Shown here piece by piece: positions 45,503 through 55,325 of a stretch of DNA of 64,000 bases (positions are counted from its first letter, which is position 1; each line of letters starts with the position of its first letter). The notes under the pieces are model-generated. The model saw only the letters and a program-made list of their open reading frames with translations. It searched no databases and had not been told where the DNA came from. Source of the DNA: Flagellimonas alvinocaridis (GTDB lineage Bacteria > Bacteroidota > Bacteroidia > Flavobacteriales > Flavobacteriaceae); NCBI RefSeq assembly GCF_004916895.1, contig NZ_SNTZ01000012.1:1-64000 (forward strand). Direction: 5' to 3'. The translations under genes and the position numbers were made by a program.

Positions 45503-45560
45503 ATTTCTGATGACTGATGTCTGAAAATTATATAATGTATTTAAAAAACAGCTTCAAAAA

Positions 45561-46656
45561 CTATTCCTCTTTTTGCCCCATCATCATTAGATAGGCTTTC
45601 AAGAAAGCACTAATGTCCCCATCCATAACGGCATCCACGTTTCCGGTTTCCTCTCCAGTACGTACGTCTTTTACCAGTTTATAGGGGTGCATCACATAAT
45701 TTCGGATTTGCGACCCCCACTCAATTTTCATTTTGGAGGATTCTATCTCGGCCCGGGCCTCTTGTTTCTTCCGAAGCTCTATTTCATACAACTGCGATTT
45801 CAACATTTTTAATGCCGTGGCCCTGTTATCGTGTTGCGAGCGTGAATCGGAACAGGAAATCTGTATCCCCGTGGGTTTGTGTACCAATTGGACCTTGGTC
45901 TCTACCTTGTTTACATTCTGTCCACCTGCGCCGCTTGAACGAGCGGTTGTGATTTCAATATCCGAAGGGTTGATCTCAATTTCAATGGTATCATCTACCA
46001 AAGGATACACGTATACCGAAGCAAACGAGGTGTGGCGTTTGGCATTACTGTCAAAAGGGGAGATGCGCACCAAACGATGCACCCCATTTTCACCTTTGAG
46101 CCAACCAAAGGCATATTCGCCATCAATCTCCAAAGTCACGGTCTTTATCCCGGCAACATCACCCTCTTGATAGTTGAGTTCCTTGACTTTGTAGCCGTTC
46201 TTTTCGGCCCACATGAGATACATCCGCATAAGCATGGAGGCCCAGTCACAACTCTCTGTACCACCCGCTCCTGCGGTTATCTGGAGCACAGCAGTAAGCT
46301 CATCGCCTTCATCGGAAAGCATGTTCTTGAACTCTAAATTTTCGATGGCCAATACTGCTTTACTGTATTGTTGCGCCACTTCATCCTCGGAAACCTCACC
46401 AGCTTGTTGAAACTCCATCAAAACCTCCAAATCACCAATCAAAGTCTTGGCAGAATCAAAATCTTCTACCCATTTCTTTTTGGATTTTAGGACTTGCATT
46501 TGTTTTTGGGCTTCTTGTGGATTGTCCCAAAAACTAGGAGCCAAGGTTTTTTCTTCCTCGTTCTCTATTTCTATAAGTTTGGCATCAATGTCAAAGATAC
46601 CTCCTTAACGCACCAAGGCGCTCAATAAGATCTTTTTGCTGATCTGTAGTGGTCAT
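45561..46656 (-). CDS. prfB: Peptide chain release factor 2 with programmed +1 frameshift
   Basis: The gene starts at ATG 46656 and reads 21 codons ([21 protein letters not shown]) to an in-frame TGA at 46591-46593. The site is the classic one: AAGGAGG (46600-46606), then CTT TGA C. After the +1 slip the frame continues to 45561, giving 364 residues. The GGQ motif ([18 protein letters not shown]) and the RF2-type [15 protein letters not shown] are present. Low RF2 at the UGA favours frameshifting, so RF2 controls its own synthesis. Without the slip only the 327-residue part from 46544 would be called. Confidence 0.95.
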
Positions 46657-46835
46657 ATACTTAACTTTCGCACAAAAATAAACTTCTTTTGGAATATAAT
46701 TGAATCAAACTTGATTGGTAAGCCGGCACCCATTTTTCAACCAACGAACCCATCTCACATCCAATATTTTAAAAAGACTTTTCATATGTTTTTTAAAAAT
46801 GAAATACATACTTTTAGGTCCAATTCCATGCCATT

Positions 46836-49238
46836 ATGAAGAAAAGCATTACCCTATTCGCAATATTGTACTCTTTCTGTACAATGTTGCACGCACAAAC
46901 ATTTGATAAGACAAAAGACTTTCAAAAATTCAATGGATATTTCAACTTCTATTATGATGATAAATCGGATAAAATATATTTGGAAGTCAATGATTTGGAC
47001 AAGGAATTCCTTTATGTGTATGCCCTGAGCAGTGGGATAGGAAGCAACGATATTGGTCTGGATCGCGGACAGCTCGGGAACGAACAGGTGGTCTTTTTTA
47101 AAAAAGCAGGTAATAAATTGTTATTGGTACAGCCCAATTTGGAATACAGGGCCATTACGCAAAACAATCTGGAACGGAAATCTGTGGAGCAGGCTTTTGC
47201 CAAATCCGTATTGCATGGATTTAAGATAGAAGAAGAGTCCAAAGGAAGTTATTTAATAGATTTCACTGAATTTTTGATGCGAGATGCTCATGGTGTAGCC
47301 AACAGGCTTAAGAATACAAAGCAGGGTTCCTATGGCTTGGACAAATCCAAAAGCGCATTGGATTTTGAACGCACCAAGGCTTTTCCAAAAAATGTGGAGT
47401 TTGATGCCATTCTCACCTTTGAAGGAACCCCTTCGGGGAGCTGGATTCAAGCCGTGACCCCCAACCCAAGTTTGGTCACTGTAGCACAACACCACTCACT
47501 GATTGAATTGCCAGATGATAAATACCAAAAACGGGAGTTCGACCCACGTAGCGGTTCATACCCCTTTTCATATTATGATTATGCCACCCCGGTCCAAGAG
47601 TCCATTTTAAAACGATTTGTGACCCGCCACCGATTGGAAAAGAAAAACCCAAGTGCCCCGGTGAGTGAAGCTGTGGAGCCCATTGTGTATTATTTGGACA
47701 ATGGTACCCCGGAACCCGTTCGTTCCGCTCTTTTGGAAGGCGGAAAGTGGTGGAACCAAGCCTTTGAGGCGATTGGCTACAAAGACGCATTTCAGTTAAA
47801 AGTATTGCCAGATGATGCCGATCCTTTGGATGTTCGTTATAATGTGATCCAATGGGTACACCGTTCAACAAGGGGTTGGAGTTATGGTAGCAGTGTTACC
47901 GATCCACGTACAGGGGAAATCATAAAAGGGCACGTCAGTTTGGGAAGTCTACGCATTCGTCAGGACTTTTTAATCGCCCAAGCCTTGATGAACCAACCGT
48001 TTGCCGAGCGGGACGACAATTACCAGCCCATGTTGAATATGGCCTTGGCTCGAATTAGACAGCTTTCTGCCCATGAAATAGGCCATACCCTTGGCTTTGC
48101 CCATAATTTTGCGGCAAGTACCAACGATCGGGCATCGGTGATGGACTATCCCCATCCCCAATTTGAACTGAAAGGAAGCAACATAGATTTCTCCAACGCC
48201 TATGACACGGGGATAGGGGAGTGGGACAAAGTGACCGTAGCCTATTCCTATTCCGATTTTCCAAAAGGTACTAATGAAAAAACAGCCTTGAATGCCATCC
48301 TAAAGAAAGCCCAAGATGAAGGGTTACGGTATATTTCCGATCAGGATGCCAGACCAACCGGAGGAGCCCATGCCTTGGCCCATTTGTGGGACAATGGCAA
48401 GAGTGCCAGTCAAGAGTTGGAAAATGTGTTGCAGGTCAGGAAAACTGCCATCAACAATTTTTCCATGGATAACATCCGGACCGGCGAACCCAATTCAGTT
48501 TTGGAAGATGTGTTTGCTCCCTTGTATTTCTTCCACCGTTATCAAACGGAAGCAGTTTCCAAGCTTGTAGGCGGATTGGATTACAATTACGCCACCAAAG
48601 GTGATGGACAACGTACAGTACATATGATAAACGAAGCGGTACAGGAACAGGCTTTGGAATCCATACTGGAAACCTTGGATGCCAAAGTAATTGCCATTCC
48701 ACAGGATAAATTGGATCTCTTTCCACCCAGGGCCATTGGATACTCGAGAACCCGGGAATCGTTCAATGGTAGAACAGGAGTGAGCTTTGATGCCCTTTCC
48801 GCTGCGGAAACGGCTGCGGATATGACCTTGGGACTTTTGTTGCACCCGGAACGTGCCTCTAGATTGATTCAGCAAAAGAGTTTGGATAAAAACCAATTGG
48901 GGCTTTCGGAAGTTTTGGAAGAAACCATAAAGAATACCATGGGAGCGTCTAACCGAGATGCCTATTTGGATGAAGTACAGCAGACCATTAATTTTCGGGT
49001 GTTGTACCATATTATGAATTTGGCGGCCCATGATGCGGTGCATCCTCAGGTGAATGCTCTTGCCCATGAATCCCTTAAAAACCTCAAGGCGTCCTTGCTT
49101 GGAGGTGAAAAAACAGCCATTGCGATAGAAATGGTTCGACGAATTGATGCCTTTTTGGACAAGCCCGAAAATTTTAAATTGATACCTACTCCGAAAATTC
49201 CAGATGGATCTCCCATTGGAATGGATTGTATGAACTAG
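46836..49238 (+). CDS. Secreted zinc-dependent metalloprotease (DUF5117/DUF4953 type)
   Basis: 800 residues. Signal peptide (FAILYSFCTMLHAQ), a DUF5117-like N-terminal region, DUF5118-like middle, and a catalytic site HEIGHTLGFAHNFAAS near residue 410, the HExxHxxGxxH zinc motif of metzincins. YPHPQFEL follows. The C-terminal half contains no other motif. Bacteroidota homologues are secreted proteases of unknown substrate. The gene is followed by the threonine aldolase gene after 12 bases. Confidence 0.88.
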   Translation: MKKSITLFAILYSFCTMLHAQTFDKTKDFQKFNGYFNFYYDDKSDKIYLEVNDLDKEFLYVYALSSGIGSNDIGLDRGQLGNEQVVFFKKAGNKLLLVQPNLEYRAITQNNLERKSVEQAFAKSVLHGFKIEEESKGSYLIDFTEFLMRDAHGVANRLKNTKQGSYGLDKSKSALDFERTKAFPKNVEFDAILTFEGTPSGSWIQAVTPNPSLVTVAQHHSLIELPDDKYQKREFDPRSGSYPFSYYDYATPVQESILKRFVTRHRLEKKNPSAPVSEAVEPIVYYLDNGTPEPVRSALLEGGKWWNQAFEAIGYKDAFQLKVLPDDADPLDVRYNVIQWVHRSTRGWSYGSSVTDPRTGEIIKGHVSLGSLRIRQDFLIAQALMNQPFAERDDNYQPMLNMALARIRQLSAHEIGHTLGFAHNFAASTNDRASVMDYPHPQFELKGSNIDFSNAYDTGIGEWDKVTVAYSYSDFPKGTNEKTALNAILKKAQDEGLRYISDQDARPTGGAHALAHLWDNGKSASQELENVLQVRKTAINNFSMDNIRTGEPNSVLEDVFAPLYFFHRYQTEAVSKLVGGLDYNYATKGDGQRTVHMINEAVQEQALESILETLDAKVIAIPQDKLDLFPPRAIGYSRTRESFNGRTGVSFDALSAAETAADMTLGLLLHPERASRLIQQKSLDKNQLGLSEVLEETIKNTMGASNRDAYLDEVQQTINFRVLYHIMNLAAHDAVHPQVNALAHESLKNLKASLLGGEKTAIAIEMVRRIDAFLDKPENFKLIPTPKIPDGSPIGMDCMN

Positions 49239-49250
49239 ACCTCGATTTTA

Positions 49251-50276
49251 ATGGAAATCAATCTGATCAGTGATACGGTTACCCGGCCTACAGCGGGAAT
49301 GTTGGCGACCATGATGGCTGCCAAAGTAGGCGATGATGTATTTAAAAACGACCCCACGGTAAATGCTTTGGAGGAAAAAGTGGCCAAATACTTTGGGATG
49401 GAAGCGGCTTTGTTCTTCCCTAGTGGTACCATGGCCAATCAAACCGCCATAAAACTCCATACCCAACCCGGTGAGCAATTGATTTGCGACAAATACGCCC
49501 ATGTCTTTAATTATGAAGGAGGAGGAGTCAGCTTTAACAGTGGGGTAAGTTGTAGATTGGTGGATGGGCATCGAGGGATGATGACAGCCGAACAGGTGGA
49601 AGCCTCCATAAATCCTCCAGATTTCTACCACAGTCCCTTGACTTCTTTGGTTTGTATCGAGAATACCACCAACAAGGGAGGAGGAGCCTGTTGGGATTTT
49701 ACCGAACTTCAAAAAATTAGGAAAATTTGTGATGAATATCATCTCAAATACCATTTGGATGGGGCCCGATTGTGGAATGCCTTGGTGGCCAAGAAAGAGG
49801 ACCCAAAAAGCTACGGAGCTCTTTTTGATACCATAAGTGTGTGTTTCAGCAAGGGAATGGGTTGCCCTGTGGGTTCTGTATTGGTAGGCGATTCCGAGAC
49901 TATTGCAAAGGCTCTTCGTGTCCGTAAAGTCCTGGGTGGGGGGATGCGTCAAGCCGGCTTTTTGGCCGCAGCAGGAATCTATGCCATGGACCACCATATT
50001 GACCGATTGGCGGACGACCACAAAAAAGCAGCCGAAATCGGAAAAGTTCTCTCTAAGCTGGACTTTATCAAAAAAGTGGAGCCCATAGAGACCAACATCA
50101 TCATCTTTGAGTTGGATGAATCCCAAATGTCATCCCCGGATTTCTTGAAAAAGCTGGAAGAAAACCAGATAACCATCATAGGAATGGGGCAGGGAAAGCT
50201 GCGTATTGTCACCCATTTGGACTATACGGATGCCATGCACGACCACTTCCTTACTATTTTGAAAAAAATAGGATAG
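49251..50276 (+). CDS. Low-specificity L-threonine aldolase (PLP)
   Basis: 341 residues. Family features are EINLISDTVTRPTAGML, FGMEAALFFPSGTMANQ, HLDGARLWNA and CFSKGMGCPVGSVLVG, where the Lys of SKGMG binds PLP. It splits threonine or allo-threonine into glycine and acetaldehyde. It follows the metalloprotease gene by 12 bases and ends 1 base before the convergent YbaB gene. Related beta-eliminating enzymes cannot be ruled out. Confidence 0.88.
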   Translation: MEINLISDTVTRPTAGMLATMMAAKVGDDVFKNDPTVNALEEKVAKYFGMEAALFFPSGTMANQTAIKLHTQPGEQLICDKYAHVFNYEGGGVSFNSGVSCRLVDGHRGMMTAEQVEASINPPDFYHSPLTSLVCIENTTNKGGGACWDFTELQKIRKICDEYHLKYHLDGARLWNALVAKKEDPKSYGALFDTISVCFSKGMGCPVGSVLVGDSETIAKALRVRKVLGGGMRQAGFLAAAGIYAMDHHIDRLADDHKKAAEIGKVLSKLDFIKKVEPIETNIIIFELDESQMSSPDFLKKLEENQITIIGMGQGKLRIVTHLDYTDAMHDHFLTILKKIG

Positions 50277-50277
50277 C

Positions 50278-50604
50278 TTATTTCATAAAAGAATCCATTC
50301 CTGGGATGTTGGGCATCCCTTCTTTGGCCACGGCAGCCAACTCGGTTTCATTGACTTCAGTGGCTTTGGCAATGGCCTTATTTAGTGTGAGTACCAAATA
50401 ATCTTCCAGTTGCTCCTTGTCTTCCAACAAAGAATCGTCCACACTAATGGATTTAATTTCCCTATTGGCGGTAAGGGTCACTTTCAACAGGCCATCGGCG
50501 GATGCTTCATCAATAAGTACGGTATTCAAACGCTCTTTGGTGGCGGCAACCTTTTTCTGGGCTTCTTTGAGTTTGCCCATCATACCCATTAAATCTCCAA
50601 ACAT
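50278..50604 (-). CDS. YbaB/EbfC family nucleoid-associated protein
   Basis: 108 residues. Helical N-terminus [18 protein letters not shown] and the beta sheet [22 protein letters not shown] are characteristic. These dimers bind DNA and help in organisation and repair (with RecR in many genomes). No dnaX or recR gene is beside it here. ATG 50604. Confidence 0.92.
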   Translation of the reverse strand: MFGDLMGMMGKLKEAQKKVAATKERLNTVLIDEASADGLLKVTLTANREIKSISVDDSLLEDKEQLEDYLVLTLNKAIAKATEVNETELAAVAKEGMPNIPGMDSFMK

Positions 50605-50665
50605 AGTCGCAATTTTTTAGTTGTAAATGACTTCAAAAGTAATACATTGTAAGAAATCAAAACTT

Positions 50666-52804
50666 ATGGCACCCATCAAAACACAAGTTATTATTCTGAT
50701 TTTATGCCTTATTTTTGCAGGCTCTTGCCAAAATAACAAACAAGAATCCATGAGTATACAACCCCCGGTGGCCCAAAAGAAACCGACAAAACTGGAGAAA
50801 CACGGTGATGTGCGGACCGATGATTATTACTGGATGAACAATAGGGAAGATCAGGACGTGATCGATTACCTGAATGCCGAAAATGAGTATTACCAACAGA
50901 TGACGGCCCATACGAAGGAGTTCCAAGAGACGCTTTTTCAGGAAATCAAATCCCGAATCAAGGAGGACGACTCCTCCGTACCTTACAAATTGAACGGCTA
51001 CTGGTACATTACCCGCTACGAAGAAGGAAAGGAGTATCCTATTTTCTCACGCAGAAAAGAAAGTTTGGAGGCCGAGGAGGAACTCATGTTCGATGGCAAC
51101 CAGATGGCCGAAGGCCACGAATACTTCAACTTAAAAGGGGTTACCATTAGCCCGGACAACACATTGGCCGCTTTTGCCACGGATACGGTATCCAGAAGGC
51201 AGTACAATATCCATATAAAGAACCTCAATACCGGTGAAATTTTTCCTGACAAAATAGAAAACACCACGGGGAGCTCGGTTTGGGCCAATGATGGAAAAAC
51301 CTTGTTCTATACCAAAAAGGACCCTGTAACCTTGCGTTCGGACAAAATTTTCAAGCATGTATTGGGTACTTCTTCAGCGGATGATGTGTTGGTGTTCCAT
51401 GAAGAGGATGACACCTACAATACCTTTGTTTATAAGACCAAGTCCAGAAAATTCATTGTAATCGGTTCGGTGAGTACGCTCACTTCGGAATATCAAATTT
51501 TGAATGCCGATGACCCCAATGGGGATTTCAAGATATTTTCGCCCCGTAATTTGGGTGTGGAGTATTCCATTTCGCACTACGAAGGCAATTTTTATGTCCT
51601 TACCAATAAGGACAAGGCCACCAATTTTAAACTGATGAAAGTCAGTGAAGGCCAGACTTCATCGGAACATTGGGAAGAGTTTATCCCACATCGTGAGGAT
51701 GTGTTGTTGGAAGATGCTGAAATTTTTAGGGATTATTATGTGCTTTCCGAGCGGGAGAATGGACTCAACCAGCTCAAAATCTCCCGTTGGGACGGTACGG
51801 ACAGCTATTATTTGCCTTTTGACAGCGAAACCTATGTAGCTGGACCTTCGGTAAACTTGGATTTTGATACCAACGAACTCCGATATTACTACAATGAGAT
51901 GGGGGCACCCTATGCTGTCATCGATTTCAACATGCAGACCAGGACCAAAAAGGTTTTGAAAGAACAAGAAGTCCTTGGCGGTAAGTTCGATAAGGCCAAT
52001 TACACCACGGAACGCTTATGGGCTACAGCATCGGATGGAAAAAAAGTACCCATTTCCTTGGTGTATAGAAAAGATACTCCCCTGGATGGCACCAGTCCGT
52101 TGTTGCAATACGCTTACGGTTCTTATGGGAGTACCATTGACCCTTATTTTTCATCCGTACGGTTGAGTTTGTTGGATAGGGGTTTCATTTTTGCCATTGC
52201 CCATGTAAGGGGAGGGGAGTATTTGGGAAGACCTTGGTACGATGATGGTAAAATGCTTCACAAAAAGAACACTTTCACCGATTTTATAGCCTGTTCCCAA
52301 TTTCTGATTGAGAAAAAATATACCAGTCCAGAACATTTGTATGCCAGTGGTGGCTCCGCAGGAGGTTTGTTGATGGGCGCTATCGTAAATATGGCCCCGG
52401 AACTTTACAACGGAGTCATTGCCTCAGTGCCTTTTGTGGATGTGGTCACTACCATGTTGGACGATACCATTCCTTTGACCACAGGAGAATATGACGAATG
52501 GGGAAATCCAAATGACAAAGAATACTACGATTACATAAAATCCTATTCACCTTACGACAATGTGGAGGCCAAAGATTATCCCAATCTTTATGTTACCACA
52601 GGACTGCACGACTCACAAGTACAGTATTGGGAACCAGCTAAATGGGTGGCCAAGCTAAGGGACTATAAAACAGATGATAACCTATTGTTTTTGGATACCA
52701 ACATGGATGCCGGGCACGGTGGGGCATCCGGTAGGTTCGAGGCTTTACGTGAGACGGTGAAGGATTATGTGTTTATTTTAGATCTTGAAGGAAAAGCCTT
52801 TTAA
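50666..52804 (+). CDS. S9 family prolyl oligopeptidase, lipoprotein (oligopeptidase B-like)
   Basis: About 712 residues. Signal with lipobox-like FAGSC near residue 20. A beta-propeller N-terminal half (PVAQKKPTKLEKHGDVRTDD opening typical of PtrB) and the catalytic half with GGSAGGLLMG (Ser), DSQVQYWEPAKW (Asp) and GHGGASGR (His). It cleaves peptides after basic residues in PtrB; specificity here is inferred. ATG 50666 is selected by the signal peptide; an open frame extends 39 bases upstream. Confidence 0.9.
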   Translation: MAPIKTQVIILILCLIFAGSCQNNKQESMSIQPPVAQKKPTKLEKHGDVRTDDYYWMNNREDQDVIDYLNAENEYYQQMTAHTKEFQETLFQEIKSRIKEDDSSVPYKLNGYWYITRYEEGKEYPIFSRRKESLEAEEELMFDGNQMAEGHEYFNLKGVTISPDNTLAAFATDTVSRRQYNIHIKNLNTGEIFPDKIENTTGSSVWANDGKTLFYTKKDPVTLRSDKIFKHVLGTSSADDVLVFHEEDDTYNTFVYKTKSRKFIVIGSVSTLTSEYQILNADDPNGDFKIFSPRNLGVEYSISHYEGNFYVLTNKDKATNFKLMKVSEGQTSSEHWEEFIPHREDVLLEDAEIFRDYYVLSERENGLNQLKISRWDGTDSYYLPFDSETYVAGPSVNLDFDTNELRYYYNEMGAPYAVIDFNMQTRTKKVLKEQEVLGGKFDKANYTTERLWATASDGKKVPISLVYRKDTPLDGTSPLLQYAYGSYGSTIDPYFSSVRLSLLDRGFIFAIAHVRGGEYLGRPWYDDGKMLHKKNTFTDFIACSQFLIEKKYTSPEHLYASGGSAGGLLMGAIVNMAPELYNGVIASVPFVDVVTTMLDDTIPLTTGEYDEWGNPNDKEYYDYIKSYSPYDNVEAKDYPNLYVTTGLHDSQVQYWEPAKWVAKLRDYKTDDNLLFLDTNMDAGHGGASGRFEALRETVKDYVFILDLEGKAF

Positions 52805-52816
52805 AAATAAAAATGT

Positions 52817-52824
52817 TACTTTTG
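52817..52824 (+). promoter_or_regulatory. Candidate -7 box for the cysteine-synthase-like gene
   Basis: TACTTTTG fits TAnnTTTG, 52 bases before the ATG at 52877. TTG at normal spacing upstream was not found. Confidence 0.35.
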
Positions 52825-52876
52825 TGCCGGACTTTTGGTGAAATATCGCTAATTTGTCCCTTACCTAATACCAGTT

Positions 52877-53917
52877 ATGAAGAAACAGATAAATGCGCAC
52901 AGCAGTATCCTTGACCTAATTGGAAATACCCCCTTAGTTAAGCTTAACACCATTGCAGCTCCCCTAACCGGAAACTTTTATGCCAAGTTGGAGTCCTTTA
53001 ATCCAGGACATTCCTCCAAGGACCGTATAGCCGTCCATATCATTGAGGAGGCTGAACGCAAGGGAATCCTTAAGCCAGGAAGTACTATTATTGAAACCAC
53101 ATCGGGCAACACAGGCTTTAGCTTGGCCATGGTCAGTATAGTAAAAGGGTATGATTGTATTTTGGCCGTGAGTTCAAAATCATCGCCCGATAAGATAGAT
53201 ATGTTGCGTTCCATGGGTGCCAAGGTATATGTATGCCCTGCCCACGTTAGCGCAGACGATCCACGTTCATATTACGAAGTGGCCAAACGTCTTCACCAAG
53301 AAACCGAGAACTCCATTTATATCAACCAGTATTTCAACGAACTCAATATCGAGGCCCATTATCAGACCACTGGGCCGGAGATTTGGGAGCAGACCAACGG
53401 GAACATCACCCATTTGGTGGCTTGTAGCGGTACAGGGGGAACCATTTCCGGGATTGCACGGTATTTGAAGGAACAGAACCCCAATGTGAGGATTTTGGGT
53501 GTGGATGCCTATGGTTCCGTACTTAAAAAATACCACGAAACCGGAGAGTTCGATCATAATGAGGTATATCCCTATCGTATTGAAGGTTTGGGAAAAAACC
53601 TTATTCCTACAGCCACGGATTTTAACAGTATAGACCGTTATGTAAAGGTTACCGATGGTGAAAGTGCCCATATGGCCCGAAAAATAGCCCATACCGAAGG
53701 GATGTTCGTAGGCTATACCAGTGGGGCCGCCATGCAGGCACTGTTCCAGTTGAACACCGAAGGTGAATTTACCGAGGACAGCAATGTGGTGGTTATCTTC
53801 CCAGACCACGGCTCACGTTATATGAGCAAGGTTTACAGTAATGAATGGATGGAAAACCAAGGCTTTTTTGATATCCAAAATGCCGAGGTACCAGAAAAAA
53901 TAGAATACATTAAGTAG
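52877..53917 (+). CDS. PLP-dependent cysteine synthase family protein, possible cysteate synthase
   Basis: 346 residues of the beta-family fold. [19 protein letters not shown] (PLP Lys), [12 protein letters not shown] and [15 protein letters not shown] show it is in the cysteine synthase/cystathionine beta-synthase group. It is directly upstream of an SPT/KBL-like acyltransferase gene. In sulfonolipid-forming Bacteroidota the first step is cysteate formation from a phosphoserine-type substrate and sulfite by such a synthase (CapA), followed by acyl transfer (CapB), so that role is proposed. Plain cysteine synthase is the alternative. Confidence 0.85.
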   Translation: MKKQINAHSSILDLIGNTPLVKLNTIAAPLTGNFYAKLESFNPGHSSKDRIAVHIIEEAERKGILKPGSTIIETTSGNTGFSLAMVSIVKGYDCILAVSSKSSPDKIDMLRSMGAKVYVCPAHVSADDPRSYYEVAKRLHQETENSIYINQYFNELNIEAHYQTTGPEIWEQTNGNITHLVACSGTGGTISGIARYLKEQNPNVRILGVDAYGSVLKKYHETGEFDHNEVYPYRIEGLGKNLIPTATDFNSIDRYVKVTDGESAHMARKIAHTEGMFVGYTSGAAMQALFQLNTEGEFTEDSNVVVIFPDHGSRYMSKVYSNEWMENQGFFDIQNAEVPEKIEYIK

Positions 53918-53941
53918 TAAGATGTACCGCATAACCTAAAT

Positions 53942-53973
53942 AAAGACGGCAATGATTTCATTGTCGTTTTTTT
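53942..53973 (+). terminator. Rho-independent terminator after the synthase gene
   Basis: ACGGCAATG pairs with CATTGTCGT (one G-U) around ATTT, followed by a T run. It separates the gene from the acyltransferase gene, which has its own promoter. Confidence 0.8.
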
Positions 53974-53987
53974 GTATAAAAATTTCG

Positions 53988-54019
53988 TTGTGCGTACTTC
54001 GTAAAAATCTATACTTTTG
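53988..54019 (+). promoter_or_regulatory. Bacteroidota-type promoter for the acyltransferase gene
   Basis: TTG at 53988-53990 and TACTTTTG at 54012-54019 with 21 bases between match the -33/-7 consensus. The start codon is 23 bases further. Confidence 0.65.
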
Positions 54020-54042
54020 CAGTTCAATCAATTTTAAGGTAG

Positions 54043-55302
54043 ATGAAAGATTTATTTGATAGGATCATTGAAAACAAAGGACCTCTAGGGAAATGGGCAT
54101 CGCAGGCAGAAGGGTATTTTGTATTCCCGAAGCTGGAAGGACCCATCTCAAATCGAATGAAATTCCAAGGAAAGGATGTGATAACGTGGAGTATCAATGA
54201 CTACTTGGGGCTTGCCAATCTACCAGAGATCAAAAAAGTTGATGGGGACGCCGCCTACGAGCACGGTGCCGCCTATCCCATGGGCGCCCGTATGATGAGT
54301 GGCCATACCGATTACCATGAGCAATTGGAAAAGGAGCTTGCCGAATTCGTTCATAAGGAAGCCTCTTATTTGTTGAACTTCGGGTACCAAGGATTTATGT
54401 CAGTGATAGACGCCTTGGTGGCCAAAGACGATATTATTGTCTATGATGTGGATTGCCACGCCTGTATTATTGATGGGGTGCGCTTGCACATGGGCAAACG
54501 CTTCACATTTAAGCACAACGACCCAGAGAGTTTGGAGAAAAACCTGGAACGTGCCACCAAATTGGCCAACGAGACCGGTGGTGGTATCCTTGTAATTTCC
54601 GAAGGGGTGTTTGGAATGCGCGGAGAGCAGGGAATCCTTAAAGAAATCGTGGAGCTGAAGAAAAAATTCCAGTTCCGTTTGTTGGTGGACGATGCCCACG
54701 GCTTTGGAACCCTTGGTAAAACAGGGGCCGGAGCAGGAGAGGAGCAAGGTGTGCAGGACCAGATAGACGTATATTTGGCCACTTTTGCCAAATCCATGGC
54801 AGGTATCGGGGCTTTTGTGGCGGCCGACAAAGAAATCATAGAATACCTTAAATACAATCTAAGATCGCAAATGTTCGCCAAATCGCTGCCCATGGTCTAC
54901 GTGAAAGGGGCATTGAAGCGATTGGACATGCTTCGTTCCAGACCAGAGCTCAAGGCCAAACTGTGGGAGAATGTAAATGCCCTACAAAACGGACTTCGCG
55001 AGCGTGGTTTTGATTTGGGAACCACCAGTAGCTGTGTTACCCCGGTCTATTTGAACGGAAGTATCCCAGAGGCCATGGCCTTGGTAAAGGATCTGCGTGA
55101 AAACCACGGTATCTTCTGTTCCATTGTGGTATATCCGGTTATCCCAAAAGGATTGATATTGTTGCGATTGATCCCAACGGCCACCCATACCCTACAGGAT
55201 ATTGCAGAGACCTTGGATGCCTTTTCATCCATTAGGGAACGATTGGAAAACGGTACCTACAAAAGACTTTCTGCTGCCGTAGCGGCTGCGATGGGGGAGT
55301 AA
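54043..55302 (+). CDS. PLP-dependent acyltransferase (SPT/KBL-like), probable cysteate fatty acyltransferase
   Basis: 419 residues of the alpha-oxoamine synthase fold: NDYLGLANLP, GAYPMGARMMSGHTDYHEQL in part, LLVDDAHGFGTLGKTGAG, and a Lys in TFAKSMAGIGAF that binds PLP. Unlike 2-amino-3-ketobutyrate ligase or KAPA synthase it has the AAYPMGARMMSG turn and the C-terminal ERLENGTYKRL seen in the Flavobacteriia gene required for sulfonolipid synthesis. With the synthase gene before it, it is proposed to join cysteate and a fatty acyl group to start capnine, a lipid linked to gliding. The gene has its own promoter. Confidence 0.85.
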   Translation: MKDLFDRIIENKGPLGKWASQAEGYFVFPKLEGPISNRMKFQGKDVITWSINDYLGLANLPEIKKVDGDAAYEHGAAYPMGARMMSGHTDYHEQLEKELAEFVHKEASYLLNFGYQGFMSVIDALVAKDDIIVYDVDCHACIIDGVRLHMGKRFTFKHNDPESLEKNLERATKLANETGGGILVISEGVFGMRGEQGILKEIVELKKKFQFRLLVDDAHGFGTLGKTGAGAGEEQGVQDQIDVYLATFAKSMAGIGAFVAADKEIIEYLKYNLRSQMFAKSLPMVYVKGALKRLDMLRSRPELKAKLWENVNALQNGLRERGFDLGTTSSCVTPVYLNGSIPEAMALVKDLRENHGIFCSIVVYPVIPKGLILLRLIPTATHTLQDIAETLDAFSSIRERLENGTYKRLSAAVAAAMGE

Positions 55303-55303
55303 G

Positions 55304-55325
55304 CTTTATTTAATATTAAATAAAG
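55304..55325. terminator. 22-bp perfect AT palindrome at the ends of convergent genes
   Basis: CTTTATTTAAT and ATTAAATAAAG form 11-bp arms with no loop. The plus-strand gene stops at 55302 and the minus-strand gene stops at 55306, inside the palindrome. It may help terminate both transcripts, but the low GC makes a weak hairpin. Confidence 0.4.

Noticed and set aside
45561..46544. prfB as an N-terminally truncated gene or pseudogene
   Set aside because: The upstream codons, AAGGAGG element and CTT TGA C site show a programmed frameshift, so the gene is intact.
49248..50126. Open frame of 292 codons on the minus strand
   Set aside because: It lies wholly antisense to the threonine aldolase gene, whose motifs are clear. 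The translation is full of low-complexity and rare residues with no domain.
53267..53809. Open frame of 180 codons on the minus strand
   Set aside because: Antisense to the cysteine-synthase-like gene; no recognisable domain, a shadow of the coding frame.
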